Below are positions 23,928 to 30,642 of a DNA stretch of 64,000 nt, one piece after another (positions within the stretch are counted from its first letter, which is position 1; each line of letters starts with the position of its first letter). Position numbers and translations under genes: made by a program. The DNA is from Agromyces larvae. GTDB taxonomy: Bacteria; Actinomycetota; Actinomycetes; Actinomycetales; Microbacteriaceae. The stretch is from NCBI RefSeq assembly GCF_022811705.1, contig NZ_CP094528.1, positions 1,922,001-1,986,000 of the forward strand, in the 5' to 3' direction. The notes under the pieces are model-generated. The model saw only the letters and a program-made list of their open reading frames with translations, did not search any database and was not told the DNA's origin.

Positions 23928-24530
23928 CTAGAGGCGGACGAACACGCCGCCCGAGGCGATCAGCAGCGCGCCAGCGGTATCGGGGACAAGGTACGCCTGC
24001 TCACCGACGGCGGTCTGGCCGGAGTAGATTTCGTTCTGGCCGCTGATGCTGTTCGGCAGCACGGTGGACGTGTGCGAGAACGACTGCCCGGTGGCCTCAT
24101 CGACAACCGACACGTCGTAGGCGGCGGTGCCGGGACGGATACCCTTGGCGGCGTCGGCGCTCGTGTTCGTGATGGTCAGGGTGACGACGATGTAGTGGTA
24201 GCCCGCCGGGGCGGCGTCGTTGAACTGGTTCGTCTGCGCGATGTACTCGTTCGCCGGGTTCACCGTGAGCGCCGCCGTGGTGTCGTAGGTCGTGCCGTCG
24301 AAGCCGGTCGAGGTGATCGGCACGCCGACCGGCGCGGGATTCTTGATCGTGCCGAGCGCCGGGGCGGGCGGCTCGGGCGCGGGCTCGGGGGTCGGGTTGT
24401 CCTTCTCCGCCTGCGCCGCGGGCGGCAGCGGCGGGAACGTGGGCTCGGCGTCGGCCTTCTTCGGCAGGGTGCAGGCGGCCAGGCTCGCCGCAACGAGCGT
24501 CGCGACGGCGAAGGCGATGATCTTCTTCAT
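23928..24530 (-). CDS. Prophage-encoded lipoprotein, DUF4352-like
   Basis: A 200-residue protein from ATG 24530. Signal peptide KKIIAFAVATLVAASLAAC with lipobox cysteine at 20, a Pro/Glu linker (about 28-60), then an Ig-like domain with GYHYIVVTLTITNTS and AYDVSVVDEATGQSF as in DUF4352 proteins. It should be anchored on the outer face of the cell membrane. Phage lipoproteins in other systems block superinfection, which is an attractive but unproven role. It has its own short gaps on both sides, unlike its tightly coupled neighbours. Confidence 0.7.
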   Translation of the reverse strand: MKKIIAFAVATLVAASLAACTLPKKADAEPTFPPLPPAAQAEKDNPTPEPAPEPPAPALGTIKNPAPVGVPITSTGFDGTTYDTTAALTVNPANEYIAQTNQFNDAAPAGYHYIVVTLTITNTSADAAKGIRPGTAAYDVSVVDEATGQSFSHTSTVLPNSISGQNEIYSGQTAVGEQAYLVPDTAGALLIASGGVFVRL

Positions 24531-24549
24531 GGTGTGGGTCTCCGTTCTG

Positions 24550-24885
24550 TCAGCGGTTGGTGGTGGTGCGTGCCGCGTTCACGGCTTCGAGGGCTTCGAG
24601 GATGGCGGTTGCGCCGGGGCATACGGTCGGCTCGGCGTACCACGTACCCCAGCGGGCGACGACCGCCTGCCAGAGCGTCATGCCGCCGTGTGCGGGGCTG
24701 ACGACGAGGCCGCGCGCCTTCTCCCAGCGCTTCATGCGCTCGGTCGCCCAGTCGGGGCCTGCGGTGTCGTCCATCACCGCGAAGACCAGCGCGCGGGCCT
24801 CGGCGGACAGCGGCCGGCCGGTCGCGCCCCGCGCCCCGTCGAGCGCGGCCGCGATCTTGTTGAGGTCGTAGGTGCGGAGCGTCAC
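24550..24885 (-). CDS. Phage protein of unknown function
   Basis: A 111-residue helical protein from GTG 24885. Contains LSAEARALVFAVMDDTAG and GMTLWQAVVARWGTWY. No family recognised. Confidence 0.55.
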   Translation of the reverse strand: MTLRTYDLNKIAAALDGARGATGRPLSAEARALVFAVMDDTAGPDWATERMKRWEKARGLVVSPAHGGMTLWQAVVARWGTWYAEPTVCPGATAILEALEAVNAARTTTNR

Positions 24886-25049
24886 GCGATCACCGCCCGC
24901 AGGTCGGCCACCGTGAGGCTCAGTCGCTCAGCACCGGGGGTCTCCGGCGGCAGGGTGTCGACGGGGTGGTCTCCGTACTCGAACCGATCCCACAACTCGA
25001 GGAACGCGCGGATGCGCTCGCGTGCCGCCTCGGCGTCGGCGGTGGTCAT
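24882..25049 (-). CDS. Small phage protein, unknown
   Basis: A 55-residue acidic helical protein from ATG 25049, overlapping neighbours at both ends. Unknown. Confidence 0.5.
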   Translation of the reverse strand: MTTADAEAARERIRAFLELWDRFEYGDHPVDTLPPETPGAERLSLTVADLRAVIA

Positions 25050-25333
25050 GCGTCTTCCTCCGCTCGGTAGGTGATGCCGTACTTGTTGTTTACCGAGTTC
25101 CAGCGGTCGGCCACCGCCTCGGCCTCGAACCTGCTCCGGTAGGTGCCCACGATGGCCTCCGGCTCTCGCGGACTCGTGATGGCGATCACCTGCCAGGTGA
25201 ATTCTTCGGCGCGCTGCGCGCGGTCGGCCTCGATCGCCTCGATGATGAGCGCGCGCACGTCGGCGCGGGTCTCGAAGTCGTCGCGGGTGAGGCCGTCCGT
25301 GATGTCGGCGGCGATCTGATCGGCGGTCTTCAT
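25046..25333 (-). CDS. Small phage protein, unknown
   Basis: A 95-residue protein from ATG 25333. Begins KTADQIAADITDGL, a start shared in part with the gene at 29524 (LRTADQIAADL). Then a WQVIAITSPREPEAIV hairpin. Unknown function. Confidence 0.55.
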   Translation of the reverse strand: MKTADQIAADITDGLTRDDFETRADVRALIIEAIEADRAQRAEEFTWQVIAITSPREPEAIVGTYRSRFEAEAVADRWNSVNNKYGITYRAEEDA

Positions 25334-25336
25334 GGT

Positions 25337-25612
25337 CTAGCCCTCCTTCTCGGACTCGCGCCACTCTGCGGCGCTGCGGATGGCCGACTCGTCGTCGCCC
25401 TCGTGGATGACCTCGCGGCTACCCCAGGCATCCGCGAGGTCGCGGAGCATGCTCGGGATGTCGGAACCGATCAGCGCCCCGCCCCCGGTGCCGATTTCGT
25501 GGAGCAGCACGCTCGGCGTGCCGTCGTCGTCGTCGCGATGCACGTTGAGCGTGAACGGGGCTTCGGGCTCCTGCTCGGCATCCTGCGTGTCGATGATGAT
25601 GCGGTAGCGCAT
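25337..25612 (-). CDS. Small phage protein, unknown
   Basis: A 91-residue very acidic protein from ATG 25612: RYRIIIDTQDAEQE, FTLNVHRDDDD, SMLRDLADAWG. The ferredoxin-like beta-alpha-beta order is suggestive only. Confidence 0.55.
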   Translation of the reverse strand: MRYRIIIDTQDAEQEPEAPFTLNVHRDDDDGTPSVLLHEIGTGGGALIGSDIPSMLRDLADAWGSREVIHEGDDESAIRSAAEWRESEKEG

Positions 25613-25614
25613 GT

Positions 25615-25980
25615 CTAGTTCTCCTTCGGGGTCGTGGTGAGTGCGGCGAGGCGAGTGAGCACGCGCTCGGCGTGATCGAGGGTGTCGGGCTCGTCGCGCC
25701 ACTTCCACGCATCCGAGCCGGGTTCGAGGCTGTCGAGGTTCGCGAGCCAAGACTCGGGGTCGGTGTACGGGATGTCCGCGGCGAGGCTCGCGCGGTACTC
25801 GCGCCGGATCGGGTTGGCCGGGTTCGTGAGGGGGCGGTCGAACTCGGGGCGGGGCCGGAACTCGCGCGGCTCGCCCGAGTAGTACGCATCCGCCGTGAGG
25901 TAGCGCGAGCTCGTGCGCTCGATCCACGGGTGGGGGTCGGCGGTCAGGCGGGCGTGCCTGCCGCTGCTGAACGGGGTCAT
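25615..25980 (-). CDS. Phage protein of unknown function
   Basis: A 121-residue protein from ATG 25980 rich in Pro, Arg and Tyr (REFRPRPEFDRPLTNPANP). Coupled to the gene upstream. No function can be given. Confidence 0.55.
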   Translation of the reverse strand: MTPFSSGRHARLTADPHPWIERTSSRYLTADAYYSGEPREFRPRPEFDRPLTNPANPIRREYRASLAADIPYTDPESWLANLDSLEPGSDAWKWRDEPDTLDHAERVLTRLAALTTTPKEN

Positions 25981-26486
25981 CGTTTCTGCTCCGAGAGGTA
26001 CGCGAGGATGTGCCGCGCCTGCTCGTCGTCGAGATGGATCGGCGGCTCGCCGGGAATCGCGAAGTACATGCACCCCGAAACGCGCGGCGTGTTCGCGTTC
26101 CACAGGTCGCGGAACTCATCTTCCTCCCCGTCGGGCGCGAACTCGGGTTCGGGCGCGGGCGCGTAGTCGTCCGGCTCCCAGCTTTCCCATGCGGCCTGGA
26201 TGCCAGCGTGGACGGCGGCGGTCGCGATCTGCTTGACCGAACTCGACACCTCCGCCAGGCGTGCCGCGCGGAACGGCTCGCGCTTCGAGTAGTCGAGCGC
26301 GACCCGCACCGCGACCGCCTCGGCGTTCTCGTCCGTGGCGGGCGGTTCGATCAGGGCGCGGAGGGCGGCGGCGATCCTGGACGCGTGGCGGAAGTGCGGA
26401 GTGCCCGCCTTGGCCGCCTCGTCGTATCCCGCGAGCGCGGCGCGTGCGGCGTCCATGCGGGCGGTGTAGCTGGTTGCGGTGGTCAT
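25977..26486 (-). CDS. Phage protein of unknown function beside the CRISPR-like repeats
   Basis: A 169-residue protein from ATG 26486, with GGGAG upstream. Helical N-terminal two thirds, then GCMYFAIPGEPPIHLDDEQ. Its 5' end faces the candidate rightward promoter of the repeat element. No recognised family. Confidence 0.55.
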   Translation of the reverse strand: MTTATSYTARMDAARAALAGYDEAAKAGTPHFRHASRIAAALRALIEPPATDENAEAVAVRVALDYSKREPFRAARLAEVSSSVKQIATAAVHAGIQAAWESWEPDDYAPAPEPEFAPDGEEDEFRDLWNANTPRVSGCMYFAIPGEPPIHLDDEQARHILAYLSEQKR

Positions 26487-26490
26487 GGTC

Positions 26491-26520
26491 TTGTGCTCCC
26501 ATCTGTCGGGTGGCTAGTGT
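26491..26520 (+). promoter_or_regulatory. Candidate rightward promoter for the CRISPR-like mini-array
   Basis: TTGTGC (26491-26496) and TAGTGT (26515-26520) are 18 bases apart on the plus strand, opposite to all nearby genes. The predicted start is about 4 bases before the first repeat. Confidence 0.45.
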
Positions 26521-26530
26521 GTGTCGTGCA

Positions 26531-26692
26531 GTGCTCCCCGCCCCGGCGGGGATGATCCGAGAGTCATTCGCAGTAGTGCCCTGCTCCCCGCCTTCGCGGG
26601 GATGATCCGGTTATCGGATTCAGGGGCAACCCTGTTCCCCGCCTTCGCGGGGGTGATCCGGCATCGTCTGCTCCCCGCCTCAGCGGGGATGG
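26531..26692 (+). CRISPR. Type I-E-like CRISPR repeat mini-array with short spacers
   Basis: Four 29-base repeats at 26531-26559, 26581-26609, 26632-26660 and about 26668-26692 (last one degenerate at its end). Consensus begins CTGCTCCCCGC and ends GCGGGGATGATCCG. The CCCCGC/GCGGGG stem is the same in all four while the 4-base loop varies (CCCG, CTTC, CTTC, CTCA). An ATGATCCG tail matches the 8-base handle style of type I-E. Gaps are 21, 22 and 7 bases, not the usual 32-33. No cas gene is in the window. Could be an RNA anti-CRISPR, or a decayed array. Confidence 0.75.
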
Positions 26693-26901
26693 AAAGCCCC
26701 GGCCTCGGTCGGGGCTTTCTCATTGCGCCCCACGGCCTCCCAGAACTCTTCGACGGTCGCGGTCTGCACGAAGCCGGCGCGCGGGGTGAACTCGTGCGTG
26801 GCGTCCAGGATCGCCCGCACGTCGTACTCATCAGCGCGGGCGGTGCCGTTCGCCTCGATTGCGGCGCTGATCTGGGAGATTGCCTCCCGGTCGGTGCGCA
26901 T
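26680..26901 (-). CDS. Small phage protein, unknown, overlapping the last repeat
   Basis: A 73-residue protein from ATG 26901. Helical and acidic. Its stop codon lies inside the fourth CRISPR-like repeat and its last residues (EAGAFHPR) are encoded by the hairpin and repeat, so the repeat element is antisense to it. Confidence 0.5.
   Translation of the reverse strand: MRTDREAISQISAAIEANGTARADEYDVRAILDATHEFTPRAGFVQTATVEEFWEAVGRNEKAPTEAGAFHPR
26692..26719 (+). terminator. Hairpin directly after the last CRISPR-like repeat
   Basis: A perfect 10-bp stem (26692-26701 with 26710-26719) and 8-base loop, followed by a weak T-rich stretch. It would end a rightward transcript of the repeats. The same bases also encode the C-terminus of the leftward gene at 26680. 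Confidence 0.55.
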
Positions 26902-26902
26902 T

Positions 26903-27022
26903 TCAGAACGTCCCTTCTCGAATGTCTGCGGTGCGGATGACCGCGCCGATGATGAGGCCGAGCGCGATGGACGCGAGCGCCCACGCGGTCAGGCCGGCGA
27001 GGGTCAGAAGGAGGGCGGTCAT
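26903..27022 (-). CDS. Single-span small membrane protein
   Basis: A 39-residue peptide from ATG 27022, overlapping the upstream stop. One membrane helix (LAGLTAWALASIALGLIIG) and a charged tail. Unknown function. Confidence 0.55.
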   Translation of the reverse strand: MTALLLTLAGLTAWALASIALGLIIGAVIRTADIREGTF

Positions 27023-27426
27023 CGGGTGCCCTCCTTCGGGGCGTTGTGGCGGCGCTGCAACTCGCGAGCGTGGATTTCGCCGCGCTCGAACGCCTGCCAA
27101 TCCGCGGGGTCGATCGCGGGCTGATTGATCGTCATGAGGCGCGCCCGGTCGATGGCGGACGCCTCGCGAAGCGCCGCCAGCGCGGCGGTCAGGGTGGCGT
27201 GCGCCTCGCGGGCGGTCGATCCGAGCGGGTTCGGCAGGAAGGAGGGGCGCAAGGTGTAGCGCTCGGGGTCGGGCGTGCGCAGCCATGCGACCCACGGGAT
27301 GCCGGCGGTCGAGGTGCCCACGGCGACGCCGATACTCTCGGCGGGGCTGATGAGCCCGAGCTCTCGGGCGGGGATGGCGAGGTTATCCGCGACGGTCTGC
27401 ACGTTGGCGGCGGTGAGGCGGCTCAC
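27019..27426 (-). CDS. Phage protein of unknown function
   Basis: A 135-residue protein from GTG 27426 coupled to both neighbours. SIGVAVGTSTAGIPWVAWLR suggests a beta core; the C-terminus is helical and basic. No recognised family. Confidence 0.55.
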   Translation of the reverse strand: MSRLTAANVQTVADNLAIPARELGLISPAESIGVAVGTSTAGIPWVAWLRTPDPERYTLRPSFLPNPLGSTAREAHATLTAALAALREASAIDRARLMTINQPAIDPADWQAFERGEIHARELQRRHNAPKEGTR

Positions 27427-27788
27427 AGCGCACGCTCCAGCAGCCAGAGCGCCCGCGCCTGGTCGGCGGCGGTCTTGTACAGGTAGTACGTGACGTCACC
27501 CTCGCAATAGCACGCGAGCGCGTAGGGGTGCGAGGCGTCCGGCAGGGCGCGCCCGTTGTCGCGCATGTCGTAGGTCGCGAAGAGCACGTAGGGCGCGCTC
27601 TGGTAGCCGTTCGACGGGGCGGGCTCGTGAATCTCGGCGGACGGGTGCAGGTTGCGCACCTTCGCGGCCCATTCGCCCGAGTCGGCGGGGGTGTGCCCCT
27701 TGGGCGACTGGCTGCCGTAGAGCGCGTGCTCTTCCGCGTGCTCGTTGAATCGCTGCCAGGGGCGCGGGCGGGTGGTGGTCTCGGTCAT
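27423..27788 (-). CDS. Phage protein of unknown function
   Basis: A 121-residue protein from ATG 27788. Contains YVLFATYDMRDNGRALP and ALACYCEGDVTYYLYKTA. Unknown; part of the coupled accessory operon. Confidence 0.55.
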   Translation of the reverse strand: MTETTTRPRPWQRFNEHAEEHALYGSQSPKGHTPADSGEWAAKVRNLHPSAEIHEPAPSNGYQSAPYVLFATYDMRDNGRALPDASHPYALACYCEGDVTYYLYKTAADQARALWLLERAL

Positions 27789-27922
27789 TTCGCGTGCCTT
27801 CCCTTCTTCGGGGTGGTGCTCGGTGCGGTGGGCTTGGTGGTGGTCGGTTCGGGGGTGCGAGCGGTTCGGGCTTGCTCGCGGCGGGTGGTGGTCGGCGGGG
27901 TGAAGGTGGCGCGGCGCTTCAT
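27785..27922 (-). CDS. Small basic Thr/Pro-rich phage protein
   Basis: A 45-residue protein from ATG 27922, low complexity and basic (TTTRREQARTARTPEP). Disordered nucleic-acid binding is possible. Overlaps neighbours at both ends. Confidence 0.45.
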   Translation of the reverse strand: MKRRATFTPPTTTRREQARTARTPEPTTTKPTAPSTTPKKGRHAK

Positions 27923-28074
27923 CGGGCCTGCCAGATGATGCCGTGGGGGACGGTGTAGATCCGTCGTCCGTTGCGATACAGGGTGTATGTCGCCCAATAG
28001 CTCGAACGCGGGTTCGGGCGGTAGTCGTGCGTCACGGGGCCGGTCGTGATGCGGCGGTTCGCGCGCTTGCTCAT
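27919..28074 (-). CDS. Small basic phage protein
   Basis: A 51-residue protein from ATG 28074; basic and aromatic (SSYWATYTLYRNGRRIYTV). Overlaps both neighbours. Unknown function. Confidence 0.5.
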   Translation of the reverse strand: MSKRANRRITTGPVTHDYRPNPRSSYWATYTLYRNGRRIYTVPHGIIWQAR

Positions 28075-28418
28075 CGTGCGCCCTCCTTCCGGGCGTTGAG
28101 CCATTCGAGCAACGGCAGCAGGTCGGTGCGCTCGTGGCTGGGGATGGTCGGGAACGCGGCGTGCAGCTCCTTCACGAGTGCGAGGCCGGCGCGATAGGTG
28201 ATGTGCGGCGTACTGGCTCGGGAACCGGTGACCTCATCGGCGCGGTACGCGGCACCGGGCAGGCTCTTCGGCGGCGCTGCGGGGTCGCTGGGGACGTGAT
28301 AGATGCTGTAGTCACCGCTCCCCTTCTTGACCAGTGCCCATTCGCCCACGCGGCGCGTGACGGGCCAGACGGACGGCGCGCCCCAGGTGTGCGGCACGGT
28401 CAGGGTGTCGGCGGTCAC
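28071..28418 (-). CDS. Phage protein of unknown function
   Basis: A 115-residue protein from GTG 28418. WPVTRRVGEWALVKKGSGD opens a beta-rich part, a helical C-terminus follows. Unknown. Confidence 0.55.
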   Translation of the reverse strand: MTADTLTVPHTWGAPSVWPVTRRVGEWALVKKGSGDYSIYHVPSDPAAPPKSLPGAAYRADEVTGSRASTPHITYRAGLALVKELHAAFPTIPSHERTDLLPLLEWLNARKEGAR

Positions 28419-28762
28419 GCGGCGCTCCCCTCGGTGTGGGTGGTGCCGATGCCGTAGGTGGCGAAGAGGCGCAGGAGCCCGGCCTCTCCCCGGTGGGCGC
28501 GTGCCTTCCGGCGGCGGGCGGCGGCGCTGGCCTCCCGCATGTGGGCGTACTCGGTGAGGTCGGCGCGGCGCTTGTCGGCGTGCTCGGTGAACCGCGCGAG
28601 GCCGGCGGGCGTCATCCATCGCGCGGCGCGCGTCGGGCTGAGCGAGTCCGGGATCACGGCGGCATCGGCCCAGTAGTCGCGGGCGGCGGTGGCGTGGATT
28701 TCGGCGGCGCGGTCGTAATGGGCGGCGCGGCGGTCGTGCTGCTCGGGGGTGGTCAGGATCAC
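28415..28762 (-). CDS. Helical phage protein, unknown
   Basis: A 115-residue Ala/Arg-rich helical protein from GTG 28762. Contains HDRRAAHYDRAAEIHATAA and a basic region EASAAARRRKARAHRG. Unknown. Confidence 0.55.
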   Translation of the reverse strand: MILTTPEQHDRRAAHYDRAAEIHATAARDYWADAAVIPDSLSPTRAARWMTPAGLARFTEHADKRRADLTEYAHMREASAAARRRKARAHRGEAGLLRLFATYGIGTTHTEGSAA

Positions 28763-28766
28763 GGGG

Positions 28767-29024
28767 TTACGCTCCGATCTTGTAATAGGCGCGGATGTCA
28801 GCCAGGCGGGCCGCGAAGGGGCGCGAGAGGGTCGACTCCTCGAGGGGGTCGAGCTGGCTGTGATGGCTGCCGATGTACCCCAGCATGCCGGGGTACGTGC
28901 TGATGGTCAGACCATCCCCCACGTTCATGCCGCTCTGGTCGGGCCGAACGTCGAGGATCAGGGCCGGCATGCCGTCGAAGAAGACGGCCTGACCGATGGT
29001 GAAGGTGGGTCTGGTGCTGAGCAT
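28767..29024 (-). CDS. Small phage protein, first gene after the origin-side promoter
   Basis: An 85-residue protein from ATG 29024. Beta-rich start (FTIGQAVFFDGMPALILDV) resembles a small SH3- or KOW-like barrel. It is the first gene downstream of the TTGACA/GATAAT promoter at 29144-29172. Confidence 0.55.
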   Translation of the reverse strand: MLSTRPTFTIGQAVFFDGMPALILDVRPDQSGMNVGDGLTISTYPGMLGYIGSHHSQLDPLEESTLSRPFAARLADIRAYYKIGA

Positions 29025-29143
29025 GGGTGCCTTCTTTCACGTCGAGTTATCCACACGGGCCGATGAGCCGAATCTGTAGCCGTCTGCAAATCCGGCTAAA
29101 AACGACCTACATCGGGGTATCGCCTTGTTGGTATCTGTAGTCA

Positions 29144-29172
29144 ATTATCTAGCTAATGACTCGCTATGTCAA
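29144..29172 (-). promoter_or_regulatory. Strong leftward promoter with operator overlapping -10
   Basis: Minus-strand TTGACA (29167-29172) and GATAAT (29144-29149) are 17 bases apart, close to consensus. The operator TTAGCTAGATAA (29145-29156) covers the -10. It should drive the accessory operon from 29,024 leftward. Confidence 0.75.
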
Positions 29173-29317
29173 TCGGGTGTTTTCGGGATATCAAGCGAAA
29201 TTAGCTCTATGTGTCACGACTCGAAAAATGTCGAACCGCGAGAACCCCGGAAATCGGGGCCTCTCTGAGACGTACTCTATACACTTACTAATTATGTATA
29301 TATAAAAATACTAAGAA

Positions 29318-29329
29318 ATAGCTAGCTAT
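29318..29329. promoter_or_regulatory. Operator palindrome ATAGCTAGCTAT
   Basis: A perfect 12-bp palindrome at the edge of the AT-rich stretch, upstream of a minus-strand TAGTAT sequence. Could act on replication or on a second leftward promoter. Confidence 0.5.
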
Positions 29330-29410
29330 AGGGGGCTGATCTGAGGGAGTCGGCGGCTGTGGATAACTTTATCCACAGGCCACCTCGGCGGCCGTGAACC
29401 TCGGTGGTCG

Positions 29411-29520
29411 TGAACTTCACGAACTTCGGCGGTCATGAACTTCACGAACTTCGGCGGTCATGAACTTCACGAACTTCGGCGGTCATGAACTTCACGAACT
29501 TCGGCGGTTGTGAACTTCGG
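29411..29520 (+). repeat. 25-bp tandem iterons
   Basis: The core TGAACTTCACGAACTTC occurs at 29411, 29436, 29461 and 29486 with exactly 25-base spacing; a partial copy starts at 29511. Each unit holds two GAACTTC words. Likely initiator-binding iterons next to the DnaA boxes. Confidence 0.8.
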
Positions 29521-29523
29521 CGG

Positions 29524-29697
29524 TCACGTGTCGTCGTGACTGATCGACCACGAGCCTCGGTCGCTGATCGGGGTCTGATCGACTGCCGGCGGAATGGTGC
29601 CGTCGTATCGGTTGCTGAGCTCATCGGCCAGCTTCCGCAGATCGGCGGCGATCTGATCGGCGGTTCGGAGTCCCTGAATTTCGAGTCTGAATCGCAT
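29524..29697 (-). CDS. Small phage protein, paralogue of the gene at 29800
   Basis: A 57-residue protein from ATG 29697: MRFRLEIQGLRTADQIAADL, then a short helix and SWSISHDDT end. The plan (beta strand, then AD-I-A--L helix) is shared with the 67-residue protein at 29800-30003. It ends right at the iterons. Unknown function. Confidence 0.6.
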   Translation of the reverse strand: MRFRLEIQGLRTADQIAADLRKLADELSNRYDGTIPPAVDQTPISDRGSWSISHDDT

Positions 29698-29701
29698 AGT
29701 G

Positions 29702-29803
29702 TCACCCCCTCCCCCGCTTCTTGGTCGGAATGGCGATCGTGAGGGCGAGCACGGCGGCGGCGTAGATCGCGAGGCCGGCCAGCTCTCCCAGTGCGTCGGT
29801 CAC
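29702..29803 (-). CDS. Very small membrane protein
   Basis: A 33-residue peptide from GTG 29803 overlapping the upstream stop. One membrane helix (LAIYAAAVLALTIAI) with a basic tail KKRGRG. Unknown. Confidence 0.5.
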   Translation of the reverse strand: MTDALGELAGLAIYAAAVLALTIAIPTKKRGRG

Positions 29804-30003
29804 TCGGTCACCTCCCAGGCTCCGACGCGGTTTCCGTTCTGGTTGTAGATTCCGAACGGGCCTGCGAGGTCGGCGGGCGCGTAGGCGTCGCCTGCCGCGA
29901 TGCCGTTCTGCAGGTCGGCGGCGACGCGCTCGAGCTGTTCGGCGATGTCGGCAGGGGTGAGCATGGCCGCGTTTCCGAGCTTGATCGTGAGTCGGAATTC
30001 CAT
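29800..30003 (-). CDS. Small phage protein
   Basis: A 67-residue protein from ATG 30003 with an AGGAG site upstream. EFRLTIKLGNAAMLTPADIA and VAADLQNGIAAGDAY; related in plan to the gene at 29524. Unknown. Confidence 0.55.
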   Translation of the reverse strand: MEFRLTIKLGNAAMLTPADIAEQLERVAADLQNGIAAGDAYAPADLAGPFGIYNQNGNRVGAWEVTE

Positions 30004-30125
30004 TCTGGTTCTCCTTCGGTTGGTGTTGCGAGGGTTTCGCGTGCCCTAGCCGGGGCTTGCATCCGGTCATCCTGCCGCGCTGTGAGCGGGGCAAGGCGTC
30101 TTTGCGCTAGGGCTGTGCAGGGGGT

Positions 30126-30347
30126 TCAGGCGGGCGCGTCGTCGTTGAAGACGCTGTAGCTGATGCCGGGGCGGATGCTGAAGAAGGTCATGCGGGCGTC
30201 CTGTTCGACGTAGGCGGATGCCACGTCGCGGGCTGTGAATCCGCCGTGCCGCGCGGCTTTCTTGCAGGCGGACAGTGCGTTGCGCGCTTCGACCGTGCGG
30301 TTGGTGAAGTTTCCGCCGTTCTTGACGGTGACGCGGTACGTTTTCAT
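30126..30347 (-). CDS. Small phage protein
   Basis: A 73-residue basic protein from ATG 30347. KTYRVTVKNGGNFTNRTVEA then a helix NALSACKKAARHGG; a small alpha/beta fold similar to arc-type or dsRBD-like proteins is conceivable. It is followed by a GC-rich hairpin region. Confidence 0.55.
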   Translation of the reverse strand: MKTYRVTVKNGGNFTNRTVEARNALSACKKAARHGGFTARDVASAYVEQDARMTFFSIRPGISYSVFNDDAPA

Positions 30348-30352
30348 GCCTG

Positions 30353-30490
30353 CTACCTCACAACCGAGATTGCGCCGGTCATGACGGCCTTGGTCTGGCG
30401 GGCGCGGCGGCGGGCGGCGTCGCGGTCGCGGCGGGCGGCCTGTCGGTCGCGGTTGAGGTTGGCGCGGGTCGGGCTCTGTCGGTGGCTCAT
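30353..30490 (-). CDS. Small Arg-rich phage protein
   Basis: A 45-residue protein from ATG 30490 with AGGA 8 bases upstream. Very basic (RDRQAARRDRDAARRRARQ), perhaps nucleic-acid binding. Identified by RBS and placement. Confidence 0.5.
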   Translation of the reverse strand: MSHRQSPTRANLNRDRQAARRDRDAARRRARQTKAVMTGAISVVR

Positions 30491-30614
30491 TGGTGTGTCC
30501 TATCTCTTGATGGCGCGTTGTGCGCCCGTTTGGGATTGGTGCGGATGCCGGGGCGGCATCGTGCCCTAGTGGCTTGTGAGGGCCGGCGGCGCGCTGTGAA
30601 GCGCCCGCCTAGGG

Positions 30615-30639
30615 CTGTGCTGTGCTGTGCTGTGCTGTG
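30615..30639 (+). repeat. CTGTG pentanucleotide repeat
   Basis: Five tandem CTGTG units immediately downstream of the stop of the leftward gene at 30643. It lies outside coding sequence, so slippage would affect only the mRNA 3' end. Confidence 0.7.
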
Positions 30640-30642
30640 GGT

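Larger units (their letters stand above)
29047..29520. other. Origin-like region: DnaA boxes, AT-rich stretch, operators, iterons
   Basis: No gene is seen between 29025 and 29523. Three perfect DnaA boxes (TTATCCACA) lie at 29047-29055, 29358-29366 (reverse) and 29369-29377; the last two form an inverted pair 2 bases apart. A very AT-rich stretch spans about 29,275-29,320, unusual in this GC-rich genome. Operator palindromes sit at 29145-29156 and 29318-29329. A 25-bp tandem repeat follows. This combination is what is known from replication origins of phages and plasmids. Confidence 0.65.

Noticed and set aside
26531..26692. Ordinary working CRISPR array
   Set aside because: Spacers of 21, 22 and 7 bases are far from 32-33, there is no leader and no cas gene; kept only as a repeat-like element.
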